Of a stretch of DNA of 64,000 nt, positions 56,738-64,000 are shown piece by piece. The stretch is from Actinomadura graeca (GTDB taxonomy: Bacteria > Actinomycetota > Actinomycetes > Streptosporangiales > Streptosporangiaceae), in the NCBI RefSeq assembly GCF_019175365.1, contig NZ_CP059572.1:620001-684000 (forward strand). Reading direction: 5' to 3'. Under the pieces are notes generated by a model. That model worked only from the letters and a program-made list of their open reading frames with translations. It had not been told where the DNA came from and did no database searches. The translations under genes were made by a program, and so were the position numbers. How positions within the stretch are numbered: the stretch's first letter is position 1; each line of letters opens with the position of its first letter.

Positions 56738-58180
56738 ATGGACGCGGAGGACCGGATCGACGGGCCGCTGGCGCGGCTCATCGGGGTGATGATGCTGGGC
56801 GGCTTCATGGCGCTGCTGGACGCGACGATCGTCAACGTCGGCATCGGCACGCTGGCCGCGCACTTCGGCGCGCCGCTGGACACCGTCGAGTGGACGGCCA
56901 GCGCCTACATGCTGACGCTGGCCGCGGCGATCCCGGTGAGCGGCTGGGCCGTCGACCGGTACGGCGGGCGCGCGGTGTGGCTCGCCGGGCTCGCGCTGTT
57001 CACCGCGGGGTCCCTGCTCTGCGCGCTCGCCTGGGACGCGGGGGCCCTGATCGCGTTCCGGGTGGTGCAGGGCCTCGGCGGCGGCCTGATGGAGCCCACC
57101 CTGCTGACCGTGCTCGCCCGCGCCGCCGGGCCGCGGCGGGCGGGCCGGACGATGGCGCTGATGTCGGTCCCGATGACGCTCGGCCCGATCCTCGGCCCGG
57201 TGGCCGGCGGGCTGATCAACGAGTACCTGCCCTGGCGGTGGATGTTCCTGGTCAACCTGCCGGTGGGCGCGCTCGCCATCGCGCTCGCGGTGCGGTCCGT
57301 CCCGCGCGGCGCGCCGGACGGGACGGCCCGCAGGCCGCTCGACGTGCTCGGCCTGCTGCTGCTCAGCCCCGGCTGCGTCGCGGTGATGTACGGGCTCTCC
57401 CAGGCGGCGACGGCCGGGTTCGGCGCGCCGCGCGTGGTCGCCGGCATCGCGCTGGGCGCAGCACTCGTCCTGGCCTACGTCGTGCACGCGCTGCGGCCCC
57501 GCGTCGCGCCGCTGGTGGACCTGCGGCTGCTGTCGATCCGCCCGTACGCGGCGAGCGTCGCGGTGATGACGCTCGTCGGCGGCGTGCTGTTCGCGCTGCT
57601 GTTCCTCATCCCGCTCTATTACCAGCAGGTCCAGGGACACGGCGTCCTGTCGGCCGGGCTGCTGCTCGTCCCGCAGGGGGTCGGCGCGTTCTTCGGCATG
57701 CCCATCGCCGGACGGCTCAGTGACCGCGTCGGCGCACGCGCGCTGGTCCCCGCCGGCGGCGCGATCGTCGTGCTCACCACCCTCGCCTACACCCAGGCCG
57801 GGACGGACACGAGCCCGCTCTGGCTGGGAGCGTGCTCGGTGCTGTGCGGTCTCGGGCTGGGCTTCATCGGCGCGCCGACGATGGCCTCGGTCTACCGGTC
57901 GGTCCCGGCGGAGTCGACCTCCAGCGCGACCGGGACGCTGTACGTCCTCAACCAGATCGGCGCGGCGCTCGGCATCACGGTCGTGACCCTCCTGCTGCAG
58001 GATCGCGTCTCGGACGGGGCGTCCCGGGCGGAGGCGTTCGGCACGGCGTTCTGGTGGATGGTCTTGGCGGCGGCGGTGCTGGTCGTCGCCGCGTTCTCGC
58101 TGCCGGGCCGTCCGGACAGGGGCGCCGCGATAGGGTCCGCGGTGGCGGAGGAGCCCGCGCGGGACTCCGCGGTGAGCTGA
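56738..58180 (+). CDS. MFS drug exporter, DHA2/EmrB-QacA family
   Basis: 480 residues with 14 predicted membrane helices. Motif A-like GWAVDRYGGRAVWLAG and motif C GPILGPVAGGLI are present, as is LLDATIVNVGI (motif D1) in TM1 with a membrane Asp. Proton-driven export of lipophilic drugs or cations. Controlled by the divergent TetR gene. ATG at 56738, with AGGAG five bases upstream inside operator 2. Confidence 0.92.
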   Translation: MDAEDRIDGPLARLIGVMMLGGFMALLDATIVNVGIGTLAAHFGAPLDTVEWTASAYMLTLAAAIPVSGWAVDRYGGRAVWLAGLALFTAGSLLCALAWDAGALIAFRVVQGLGGGLMEPTLLTVLARAAGPRRAGRTMALMSVPMTLGPILGPVAGGLINEYLPWRWMFLVNLPVGALAIALAVRSVPRGAPDGTARRPLDVLGLLLLSPGCVAVMYGLSQAATAGFGAPRVVAGIALGAALVLAYVVHALRPRVAPLVDLRLLSIRPYAASVAVMTLVGGVLFALLFLIPLYYQQVQGHGVLSAGLLLVPQGVGAFFGMPIAGRLSDRVGARALVPAGGAIVVLTTLAYTQAGTDTSPLWLGACSVLCGLGLGFIGAPTMASVYRSVPAESTSSATGTLYVLNQIGAALGITVVTLLLQDRVSDGASRAEAFGTAFWWMVLAAAVLVVAAFSLPGRPDRGAAIGSAVAEEPARDSAVS

Positions 58181-58205
58181 CTTCACGGCGAGCTTCGGGG
58201 GTGGG

Positions 58206-58946
58206 ATGCGGCCCAGAGCACCGGTCGCGCTGTGCGTGGCCGTCACCGTGGCCATGGGGGGATGCGGGCAGAACACCCAAGGCCCGTCCGGCGAGCTGGC
58301 GGTCCCCCCACCCACCGTGGCCGCCCCCGAACCGGCCCCCTCCCCCACAGCATCACCCACGGCAGCGGCCGCCGTCCCAGACGGCAAGCCCCTCGGACGA
58401 CCGGGCAAGTGGCGCATCACCACCTACTACACGGCGTCGCAGAGCCTCTACCGGGGCAAGCCCAAGGCGGTGCGCGGCTGCCTGAAGTTCCACTGCTCGC
58501 ACGGGAAGGACCCGCTGGGCTCCTACCCTGAGGACTTCCTCAAAGTGATCCAGACCGAGGGCAGCGGGCGCATCACGTCCGGGCCGGAGCGCGGCCGCTA
58601 CCTCAACTGGTCGTCCAGCGTCGGCTTCTGGCTGGACGACACCACACGCGACTCGGCGGGACGGCCGCTGCGGGCCTGGACGTCGGCGGCGGCCGACAGG
58701 TCCGTCCTCGCGCGGGGCCAGCGGTTCGCGATCACCGGCTGCGGACGGGAGGGGAACGGCCGCCGGGTCGAGGCGAAGGTGTGCCGCGCGTTCCAAAAGG
58801 CCCGCTGGACGGTCACCGACCTGTTCCGCCCCGGATACGGCGGGGAGGACCACGCCGACGTCTACATCGGCGAGGAACGCGGCTCCCGCCTGTCCGGATC
58901 CCCGTTCTACACAACCCTGCGCGGCGCCACCCTAGGCCCATCCTGA
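58206..58946 (+). CDS. Lipoprotein with 3D/double-psi-barrel-like domain
   Basis: 246 residues. Signal peptide with lipobox (VTVAMGGCGQ), then a Pro/Ala/Thr-rich linker to about residue 60. The C-terminal part (WRITTYYTAS, GFWLDDTTRD, LARGQRFAI, WTVTDLF, EDHADVYIGE) matches the spacing of the 3D domain named for its three Asp. Four Cys (CLKFHCSHG, TGCGREG, KVCRAF) may form disulphides. It is likely a cell-wall-associated hydrolase or binding protein; whether it cleaves glycan is unknown. 25 bases after the MFS stop. Confidence 0.7.
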   Translation: MRPRAPVALCVAVTVAMGGCGQNTQGPSGELAVPPPTVAAPEPAPSPTASPTAAAAVPDGKPLGRPGKWRITTYYTASQSLYRGKPKAVRGCLKFHCSHGKDPLGSYPEDFLKVIQTEGSGRITSGPERGRYLNWSSSVGFWLDDTTRDSAGRPLRAWTSAAADRSVLARGQRFAITGCGREGNGRRVEAKVCRAFQKARWTVTDLFRPGYGGEDHADVYIGEERGSRLSGSPFYTTLRGATLGPS

Positions 58947-59051
58947 GCAAGGCGCTGCACCGAAGACGAGAGCCGTTTTTCTGTTTCAGGGCAACCGCAC
59001 CGGTGGTGAGGACGTCTCATTCACGTAATTCACTGCGATCCGGGGAGCGAA

Positions 59052-60755
59052 ATGCCCGAAATGAAGCCTCTTGGGCCAGACGACCCGGAATACGTGGGGG
59101 ATTACCGGATCATCGGCCGGCTGGGGGCGGGGGGGCAGGGCAGTGTCTATTTAGCCGTCGACGCCGAAGGCAGGCGGGTGGCCGTCAAACGACTGCATCC
59201 ACATCTGGCCGGGAACACCTGGGCCCGGACCCAGTTCGTCAAGGAGGCCCGTGCCGCCCAGCGGGTCCGCCAGTTCTGCACCGCGAGAGTGATGGCGGTC
59301 GCCACCGACGAATCGGCCCCCTACGTCGTCAGTCAATTCGTCGAAGGACGCACGCTCCTCGAAGCCCTGGACACCGATGGCCCCTACGAGCCACTTGAGC
59401 TCGAACGTCTCGCCGTGAGCACGCTCAACGCGCTCGTGGCCATCCACGCGGCGGGCATCGTCCACTGCGATTTCAAACCCGGGAACATCATCGTCAGCCC
59501 GCACGGGCTCCGGGTGATCGACTTCGGTATCGCGCGGGCGCTCGAAACCCTCGATCCCGCCATCAGCCGCCAGATCGGCACCCCCGCCTACATGGCCCCC
59601 GAGCAGATCCAGATGGGCGAGGTGGGCACCCACACCGATCTCTTCTCCTGGGCATCCACCATGGTCTTCGCCGCCACGGGAATGCCACCGTTCGGACACG
59701 GCGACAACGGCGCCGCCGTCATGCACCGGATCGTCACCACCGAACCCGAGTTGGAAGGCGTGCCTCAACCGCTGCGCACCCTGGTGGAACTGGCCTTCGC
59801 CAAGGACGGCCGGGAGCGTCCAACGGCCTCCCAGACGCTCCTGGCGCTCCTCACCGACACCAGACCTCACGCCGAGCAGACCCGGGCGGACCCGCCCAAC
59901 CACTCCCCCGCCGCTCCCACTGTGACGGACCGCCCCAAATGGCGGCGCACCATCGCGGTATCGGCCAGTGCCATCCTGCTCATGGTCGCGAGCGTCGGGG
60001 CTGCCGTGCTTCTCACAGACAACGAGCGGCCCGTCGTCCCGGATCGGCCGAAGACCTGGCCTCTTAAGATGGGCGAAAAGGTGGGCTCCAGCGGCGACGG
60101 CCGCGGCTCCATCTCCGGCCCGGGCGAGAAGGACCGGTACGAGTTCGACTTTCTTCACTCGGGCGCTTTGAACGCCGTCCAGTTCGTTGCGCTCGGCACC
60201 AACAAGAACAGGAAACCGCTCTATCAGCCCAGCCTGTCCTTCACACTCCGGGACGAGCACGGCCAGCCCGTCGGCCAGCCCTACCCCAACCAGTTCAGCG
60301 ACACCACCCTTAAGATCGACAAGCCGGGCCGCTACCAGTTGGAGGTCACCGGAACCGCAAGCGTCAAGAACTATTCCTTTCTCTTGCAGGAGACTGCGGT
60401 GCACAAACTGATCGTCAAAGCCTCGGAGCGGCTGGGCGGCGGTCACCCCGATCCCTGGGTCGGCACCCTGGATCACCCCGGCGAAGAACACGAGTTCACG
60501 TTCAGAACACCGCTGCTGACCACACGGCTGCGTTTTGCCGTTCATGGTTCATGTGAGCGTTCCAAAATTCACTGGAGACTAGCCTCGAACGAGAGCGGAC
60601 CCCAGGACGGCGACTTCTGCGACCTCGGGGACCAATCCTTCCCGGTCGAGGCCGGTGGCGACCAGTGGACCCTGACCCTTGCGACGTCCAGTGGCAACGT
60701 CTCCGCCGTCACCAATTACGACTTCTCTGTCGAGTTGGCGTTCGACCTCAAGTAG
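59052..60755 (+). CDS. Receptor-type Ser/Thr protein kinase (PknB-like) with ectodomain
   Basis: 567 residues: kinase domain (~18-270), Pro-rich juxtamembrane, one TM (about 303-322), and an extracellular part (~340-567) with two beta-sandwich segments like bacterial pre-peptidase domains. Kinase motifs: GRLGAGGQGSVYLA, VAVKRL (Lys), HCDFKPGN (HCD where HRD is usual), IDFGIA and GTPAYMAPEQ. The Arg of HRD is replaced by Cys, so activation-loop control may differ. GC is visibly lower than in neighbours, with more A/T third positions, hinting at a different history. ATG 59052 has GGGGAG upstream; ATG 59061 is possible. Confidence 0.88.
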   Translation: MPEMKPLGPDDPEYVGDYRIIGRLGAGGQGSVYLAVDAEGRRVAVKRLHPHLAGNTWARTQFVKEARAAQRVRQFCTARVMAVATDESAPYVVSQFVEGRTLLEALDTDGPYEPLELERLAVSTLNALVAIHAAGIVHCDFKPGNIIVSPHGLRVIDFGIARALETLDPAISRQIGTPAYMAPEQIQMGEVGTHTDLFSWASTMVFAATGMPPFGHGDNGAAVMHRIVTTEPELEGVPQPLRTLVELAFAKDGRERPTASQTLLALLTDTRPHAEQTRADPPNHSPAAPTVTDRPKWRRTIAVSASAILLMVASVGAAVLLTDNERPVVPDRPKTWPLKMGEKVGSSGDGRGSISGPGEKDRYEFDFLHSGALNAVQFVALGTNKNRKPLYQPSLSFTLRDEHGQPVGQPYPNQFSDTTLKIDKPGRYQLEVTGTASVKNYSFLLQETAVHKLIVKASERLGGGHPDPWVGTLDHPGEEHEFTFRTPLLTTRLRFAVHGSCERSKIHWRLASNESGPQDGDFCDLGDQSFPVEAGGDQWTLTLATSSGNVSAVTNYDFSVELAFDLK

Positions 60756-61112
60756 ACCCTGGAGCCGCAGACCACTCACCGCCTTCCCGCCCGCGTCCAT
60801 GGCAGGGGGCCAGACCACCGTCCCGGGTTGCAGATCGCGGCGAACCGCGCCCAGCTCGCCGGAGGATTCCTGCTGGCCGCCGAGGTGCCGCTGATCTCGG
60901 CGCTGCGGCGCCGTCCGCCCGCCGACATCCGTTCCTGTCCGGACCTCATGAGCGGATTGGGGGCCGGTTGGTGCGGACGTCCCGCCCACCTGTCTTGGCG
61001 TCCCGGTGGGCTCACCTCTGGGCGCTATCGAACAGGCGTCCGGGAAAGATTGACCGGGCGGTCAATCAGGGAACTGACCGGGTGAACGAAAACTCCATAC
61101 TGGAGGTGGCGG
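60756..61112. other. Intergenic region between kinase and SPW genes
   Basis: 357 bases. A TTG-started frame at 60828-61085 begins with a plausible helical segment (about 40 residues, AGGFLLAAEVPLISALRRR) but lacks a ribosome site and degenerates, so it may be a relic. At 61048-61067 a TetR-type operator precedes the SPW gene. Nothing else is recognised. Confidence 0.4.
61048..61067. promoter_or_regulatory. TetR-type operator upstream of the SPW gene
   Basis: Perfect inverted repeat GATTGACC-N4-GGTCAATC, with the GACCG/CGGTC core common to TetR-family sites, 46 bases before the ATG at 61113. Confidence 0.7.
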
Positions 61113-61451
61113 ATGGAACGGTTCGCATGGCAGGACGGGGTGGCCTTCCTGGCCGGCCTCGCCGCGCTCCTGGCCCCCGGGTTGTGGGCCGATGACGCCG
61201 GCAAGCAGCCGCTGATGGTGCTGGGCGCCCTGCTCGCGGCCGCGGGGCTGTACGCGCTGCTCGGCGCGGCCGGGCCCACGGCCTGGACGGCGACCGCGTT
61301 CGCACTGCTGATCTTCGTGGCGCCGTGGGCGTTCGGGTTCAGCGGCGAGGACGCCGGGGCCTGGACGGCGTGGATCGCGGGCGGCGTCGCTACTATCGTC
61401 GGCGTGTGGGGTGCGACCCGGGCGCGCGGAGGCGGCGAGGCCGCGGCCTGA
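61113..61451 (+). CDS. SPW-repeat membrane protein
   Basis: 112 residues with four hydrophobic helices arranged as two similar halves, WQDGVAFLAGLAALLAPGLW and FALLIFVAPWAFGFSG; the second contains the APWAFGF version of the SPW motif. Function of the family is unknown. The ATG at 61113 has GGAGG upstream. A TetR-type operator lies before it and a TetR gene follows after 98 bases on the same strand. Confidence 0.82.
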   Translation: MERFAWQDGVAFLAGLAALLAPGLWADDAGKQPLMVLGALLAAAGLYALLGAAGPTAWTATAFALLIFVAPWAFGFSGEDAGAWTAWIAGGVATIVGVWGATRARGGGEAAA

Positions 61452-61459
61452 CCCACCCC

Positions 61460-61489
61460 GAGACCGACGAGACCGACACAGAGACCGAC
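61460..61489 (+). repeat. GAGACCGAC direct repeats
   Basis: Three copies of GAGACCGAC at 61460, 61469 and 61481 in the gap between the SPW and TetR genes; purpose unknown. Confidence 0.6.
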
Positions 61490-61549
61490 ACGTGGTCCCC
61501 GGGCGCGAGAGCGCCCCGGGACCCAGCGGCCGTTTCGGGGGCGGAGCCG

Positions 61550-62122
61550 ATGAGCGCATCCGGCGGGACCGGCACGGCCGACTCGCGCACGAGGATCCTG
61601 GACGCGGCCGAGGCGCTGTTCGCCGACCGCGGCTACGAGGCCAGTTCCACCGCCCGCATCGCCGGGCACGCGCAGGTCCCGAAGGGCCTGGTGTTCCACT
61701 ACTTCCCGCAGAAGATCGACGTCCTGGTGGCACTGGTCGACGAGCGGACGTTCGTCGAGGAGCTGCCGGACGGCGCCGTCGAGGCGCTGCCGGGCGACCC
61801 CGCGGGCACGCTGTCGCGGCTGGCGCGCCGCCTCCCGCTGCACGCCTCGCCCGCGATGCGGCGGATCCTGTTCCGCGAGGCCGACACGCACCGGTCGGTC
61901 CGGGAGAGGCTCGGGCGGCTGAACGGCGAGGTGTTCCGGCGCGCGCGGCACGCCCTCGAACTGGCCCTGCCCGGCGCGCGCGGCGACCAGGCCCGGCTGG
62001 AGGTCGCGGCCGCCACGTTCACCGCCGTCCTGATCTACCAGGAGAACCTGGCGTCCCTCACGGGGCAGCACATGGACCCCGACGCCGTGGCCGACCTCAT
62101 CGCGCGCGCCCTGGGCGCCTGA
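61550..62122 (+). CDS. TetR-family transcriptional regulator
   Basis: 190 residues. HTH: RTRILDAAEALFADRGYEASSTARIAGHAQVPKGLVFHYFPQKIDVLVALVDE. The ATG at 61550 has a GGAG-type site upstream. It is probably in one transcript with the SPW gene and a good candidate to bind the operator at 61048-61067, making an autoregulated SPW-TetR unit. Confidence 0.9.
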   Translation: MSASGGTGTADSRTRILDAAEALFADRGYEASSTARIAGHAQVPKGLVFHYFPQKIDVLVALVDERTFVEELPDGAVEALPGDPAGTLSRLARRLPLHASPAMRRILFREADTHRSVRERLGRLNGEVFRRARHALELALPGARGDQARLEVAAATFTAVLIYQENLASLTGQHMDPDAVADLIARALGA

Positions 62123-62138
62123 CCCCGGCGGGGACGGG

Positions 62139-62633
62139 TCAGGGGCGGATCGGCTCCAGCATGCGGTGCGGTGAGCGGAGCGCGACGCTGACCGGGTCGT
62201 CGCGGTAGAGCGCGCCGGGGCCGGCGTGGATCTCCAGGTCGCGCAGGGGGACCGCGCGGCCGCAGGACGGGCAGGTGCCGTCGACCTCCACCGGCGTGCC
62301 GCAGCCGGCGTGGACGAAGATGCGGCACACCTCGGCGGACAGGTGCCGCTCCCCCCAGCAGGAGAGCGCGTGCACGACGGGGAACAGCTCCTCGCCCATC
62401 TCGGTGAGCACGTAGTCGTGGCCGTCCTTGACCAGGACGCCGGTCTCCACCAGTGCCTGCAGCCGCGCCGAGAGCACCGCGCGGGGGATGTCCAGCCGGG
62501 CCAGGAAGTCGCTGAACCGGCGCACGCCGTACATGGCGTCGCGGACGATCAGCAGCGTCCAGCGCTCCCCCACGACCTCCAGCGCCCGGGCCAGCGAGCA
62601 GTCCTGCGCCACGTAGTCCTTGCCGAGTGCCAT
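62139..62633 (-). CDS. HxlR (DUF24)-family transcriptional regulator
   Basis: 164 residues. HxlR fold: CSLARALEVVGERWTLLIVRDAMYGVRRFSDFLARLDIPRAVLSARLQALVETGVL, with the N-terminal Cys (DCSL) that acts as thiol sensor in some members. A C-terminal zinc-ribbon-like segment (HAGCGTPVEVDGTCPSCG) is an extra. Divergent from an MFS gene. The ATG at 62633 has a TAGTGT box seven bases upstream and no ribosome site. Confidence 0.9.
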   Translation of the reverse strand: MALGKDYVAQDCSLARALEVVGERWTLLIVRDAMYGVRRFSDFLARLDIPRAVLSARLQALVETGVLVKDGHDYVLTEMGEELFPVVHALSCWGERHLSAEVCRIFVHAGCGTPVEVDGTCPSCGRAVPLRDLEIHAGPGALYRDDPVSVALRSPHRMLEPIRP

Positions 62634-62640
62634 GCAGGTC

Positions 62641-62646
62641 ACACTA
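62641..62646 (-). promoter_or_regulatory. -10 box of a predicted leaderless mRNA (HxlR regulator)
   Basis: TAGTGT on the minus strand, seven bases before the ATG at 62633. Confidence 0.5.
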
Positions 62647-62662
62647 CCGCCCCTGAGGTTCA

Positions 62663-62678
62663 TTCACCGAACCGGATC
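62663..62678. promoter_or_regulatory. Operator half 1 of a direct repeat in the HxlR/MFS divergent region
   Basis: TTCACCGAACCGGATC, identical to the copy at 62704. With the bases before it, it forms GGTTC-N7-GAACC, an inverted repeat fitting a dimeric winged-helix regulator. Confidence 0.6.
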
Positions 62679-62703
62679 ATGCTACGGTCGGAGATCAAGT
62701 TCG

Positions 62704-62719
62704 TTCACCGAACCGGATC
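62704..62719. promoter_or_regulatory. Operator half 2 of a direct repeat in the HxlR/MFS divergent region
   Basis: Second TTCACCGAACCGGATC, 41 bases (about four helical turns) from the first. Here the inverted repeat is GTTCG-N5-CGAAC. It ends 24 bases before the MFS ATG. Confidence 0.6.
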
Positions 62720-62743
62720 CGCCACTCGATCCTGGGAGACCGC

Positions 62744-64000
62744 ATGACGACCCTGGCGACCCCCCGCGCCGGTCACCGCGCGCCGGGCTCCACCGCCGCG
62801 CTGGTGCTGCCCGCCGCCGCGACGCTGCTGGCGCTGATGTACACCGCGCCGATGGCGGTGCTGACCGACACCGCGCGGGGGCTGCACGCGGGCGGGACCG
62901 CCCGGATCTGGCTGATGAGCTCGATCAGCCTCGGCCTGGCCGCGGCGCTGCTGGCGCTCGGCAGCCTCGCCGACGACCACGGGCGCCGCCGCGTGTTCAC
63001 GCTCGGCGCCGGCGCGCTCGCCGCCTCCAGCATCGCCTGCGCCGTGGCGCCGACCGCCCTCGTGTTCGTCATCGGGCGGATCGTGCAGGGCGCGGCGAGC
63101 GCGGCGCTGCTGGCCGCGGGGCTCGGCACCGTCGCCGCCGTGTTCGCGCCCGGGCCGCGCCGTGCGCACGCCACCGGCGTCTGGGGGGCGATGCTCGGGC
63201 TCGGCATCGCGCTCGGCCCGATCGCCGCGGCGGGCACCGCCGCGGCCGGGAACTGGCGCGTCTGGTACTGGCTCGCGGCCGCGGCGGCGGTCGCGCTGGG
63301 CGCGGCCGCCCGGACCCTGCCCGAGTCGCGGGCGGCCCGGCCGCGCGGCCTGGACCTGCCGGGCGTGGCCACCCTCGGCCTGGGCGTCGCGGCGCTGGTC
63401 GCGGCGATCACCTGGGGACGGGTGGGCTGGACCCGCCCGGCCGTCCTCGCGCTGTTCGCCGCGGCGGCGGTGCTGCTGGCCGCGTTCACCGCGGTCGAGG
63501 GGCGGCGCCGGGACCCGATGCTGGACCTCGGGCTGTTCCGGCGGGCGGCGTTCCTGCTGTCGGTCATCGGCGCGCTGATCACCGGGCTGGCCGTGATCGG
63601 GGTGATGAGCTACCTGGCCACGGTGATGACCATCGTCCTCGGCCTGTCCCCGCTCGCGGCGGCGCTCGTGCTGGCGATCTGGTCGGTGCTGTCGTTCGCC
63701 GCGGCGCTGCAGGCGCGCCGCCTGCCGTCGCGGCTGCCCGCCGGGCGGCTGCTCGCCGCGGGGCTCGCGCTGAGCGCGGCGGGCGAGCTGGCGATGCTCG
63801 GGCTGGCGCCGGACGCGCACTGGTGGCGCCTCGCCCCGGGCCTGGCGCTGTCGGGGGCCGGCAGCGGCCTGGCGAACGCGATGCTCGCCCGGCTCGCCGT
63901 GGAGAGCGTCCCCGCCGACCGTGCCGGCATGGGCTCGGGCGCCAACAACACCGCCCGCTACATCGGCGCGTCCGTGGGCGTCGCGGTCGTCGGCGCCATC
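62744..64000 (+). CDS. MFS transporter (3' truncated by window edge)
   Basis: 419 residues visible, open at the right edge. Twelve or more hydrophobic helices; motif A-like GSLADDHGRRRVFTLG and motif C-like GLGIALGPIAAAG place it in the DHA2/14-TM drug-exporter type. The ATG at 62744 is preceded by GGGAG. The divergent HxlR gene and two operator copies suggest that it is induced by the regulator's signal, possibly thiol-reactive electrophiles. Confidence 0.88.
   Translation, partial: MTTLATPRAGHRAPGSTAALVLPAAATLLALMYTAPMAVLTDTARGLHAGGTARIWLMSSISLGLAAALLALGSLADDHGRRRVFTLGAGALAASSIACAVAPTALVFVIGRIVQGAASAALLAAGLGTVAAVFAPGPRRAHATGVWGAMLGLGIALGPIAAAGTAAAGNWRVWYWLAAAAAVALGAAARTLPESRAARPRGLDLPGVATLGLGVAALVAAITWGRVGWTRPAVLALFAAAAVLLAAFTAVEGRRRDPMLDLGLFRRAAFLLSVIGALITGLAVIGVMSYLATVMTIVLGLSPLAAALVLAIWSVLSFAAALQARRLPSRLPAGRLLAAGLALSAAGELAMLGLAPDAHWWRLAPGLALSGAGSGLANAMLARLAVESVPADRAGMGSGANNTARYIGASVGVAVVGAI

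Noticed and set aside
61460..61489. GAGACCGAC repeats as operators
   Set aside because: They are not inverted and lie within the transcript between two co-directional genes; more likely a slippage product.

Overview
The window is very GC-rich with strongly GC-biased third codon positions and carries many actinobacterial hallmark genes: rbpA, whiA, opcA, mycothiol-dependent enzymes, Tat-dependent lipoproteins, and several genes with a TAnnnT -10 box placed 6-7 nt before the start codon (leaderless mRNAs). Gene content and order point to a chromosomal core region of a filamentous actinomycete, plausibly Streptosporangiales/Thermomonosporaceae (Actinomadura-like). The genus is an inference. No phage, insertion sequence, CRISPR array, tRNA or rRNA is seen.

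Layout. 0-5 kb: the 3' part of a PolX/PHP DNA polymerase, then on the minus strand heme A synthase (ctaA/COX15), a PrsW-type membrane protease and heme O synthase (ctaB), which supply haem A to the terminal oxidase. 5.4-17.4 kb: one plus-strand pentose-phosphate operon, tkt-tal-(three tandem pgi-like genes)-zwf-opcA-pgl, closed by a 40-bp perfect palindrome. The three Pgi-like proteins all lack the sugar-phosphate-binding and catalytic signatures of phosphoglucose isomerase, which is a central oddity of the window. 17.6-30.3 kb: accessory and single-function genes, namely an L,D-transpeptidase lipoprotein, a secreted alpha/beta hydrolase, a PPOX-type protein, an orphan response regulator, MarR plus carotenoid oxygenase, bioB, a divergent amidohydrolase/MarR pair, an uncharacterised acidic protein, a CMD-GNAT pair and a methyltransferase.

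30.3-46.3 kb: housekeeping block, mostly minus strand. glyA lies behind a ZTP (pfl) riboswitch. rbpA, secG, tpiA, pgk and gap follow (lower glycolysis), then whiA-yvcK-rapZ-uvrC. An MscS channel and two neighbouring Rieske lipoproteins precede uvrA. 46.3-56 kb: a frameshifted SnoaL-like remnant, a mycothiol-dependent isomerase-like protein, a Crp/Fnr regulator, and a two-gene unit encoding a three-TM protein and a 1272-residue Crp-HTH-NB-ARC-TPR protein. The latter is a STAND signalling architecture and a candidate for an undescribed system. Next come MBL-fold hydrolases, a P-loop protein and the mycothiol-dependent formaldehyde dehydrogenase.

56-64 kb: regulator/transporter modules with readable operators (TetR-MFS, TetR-linked SPW membrane protein, HxlR-MFS), a 3D-domain-like lipoprotein, and a receptor Ser/Thr kinase with somewhat lower GC. 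The last MFS gene runs off the window.

How the genes work together: transketolase, transaldolase, G6PDH/OpcA and lactonase form the pentose phosphate pathway for NADPH and pentoses; Gap-Pgk-TpiA cover the triose part of glycolysis; GlyA feeds one-carbon metabolism under ZTP control; UvrA/UvrC are nucleotide excision repair; MscR with its adjacent MBL hydrolase detoxifies formaldehyde through mycothiol.
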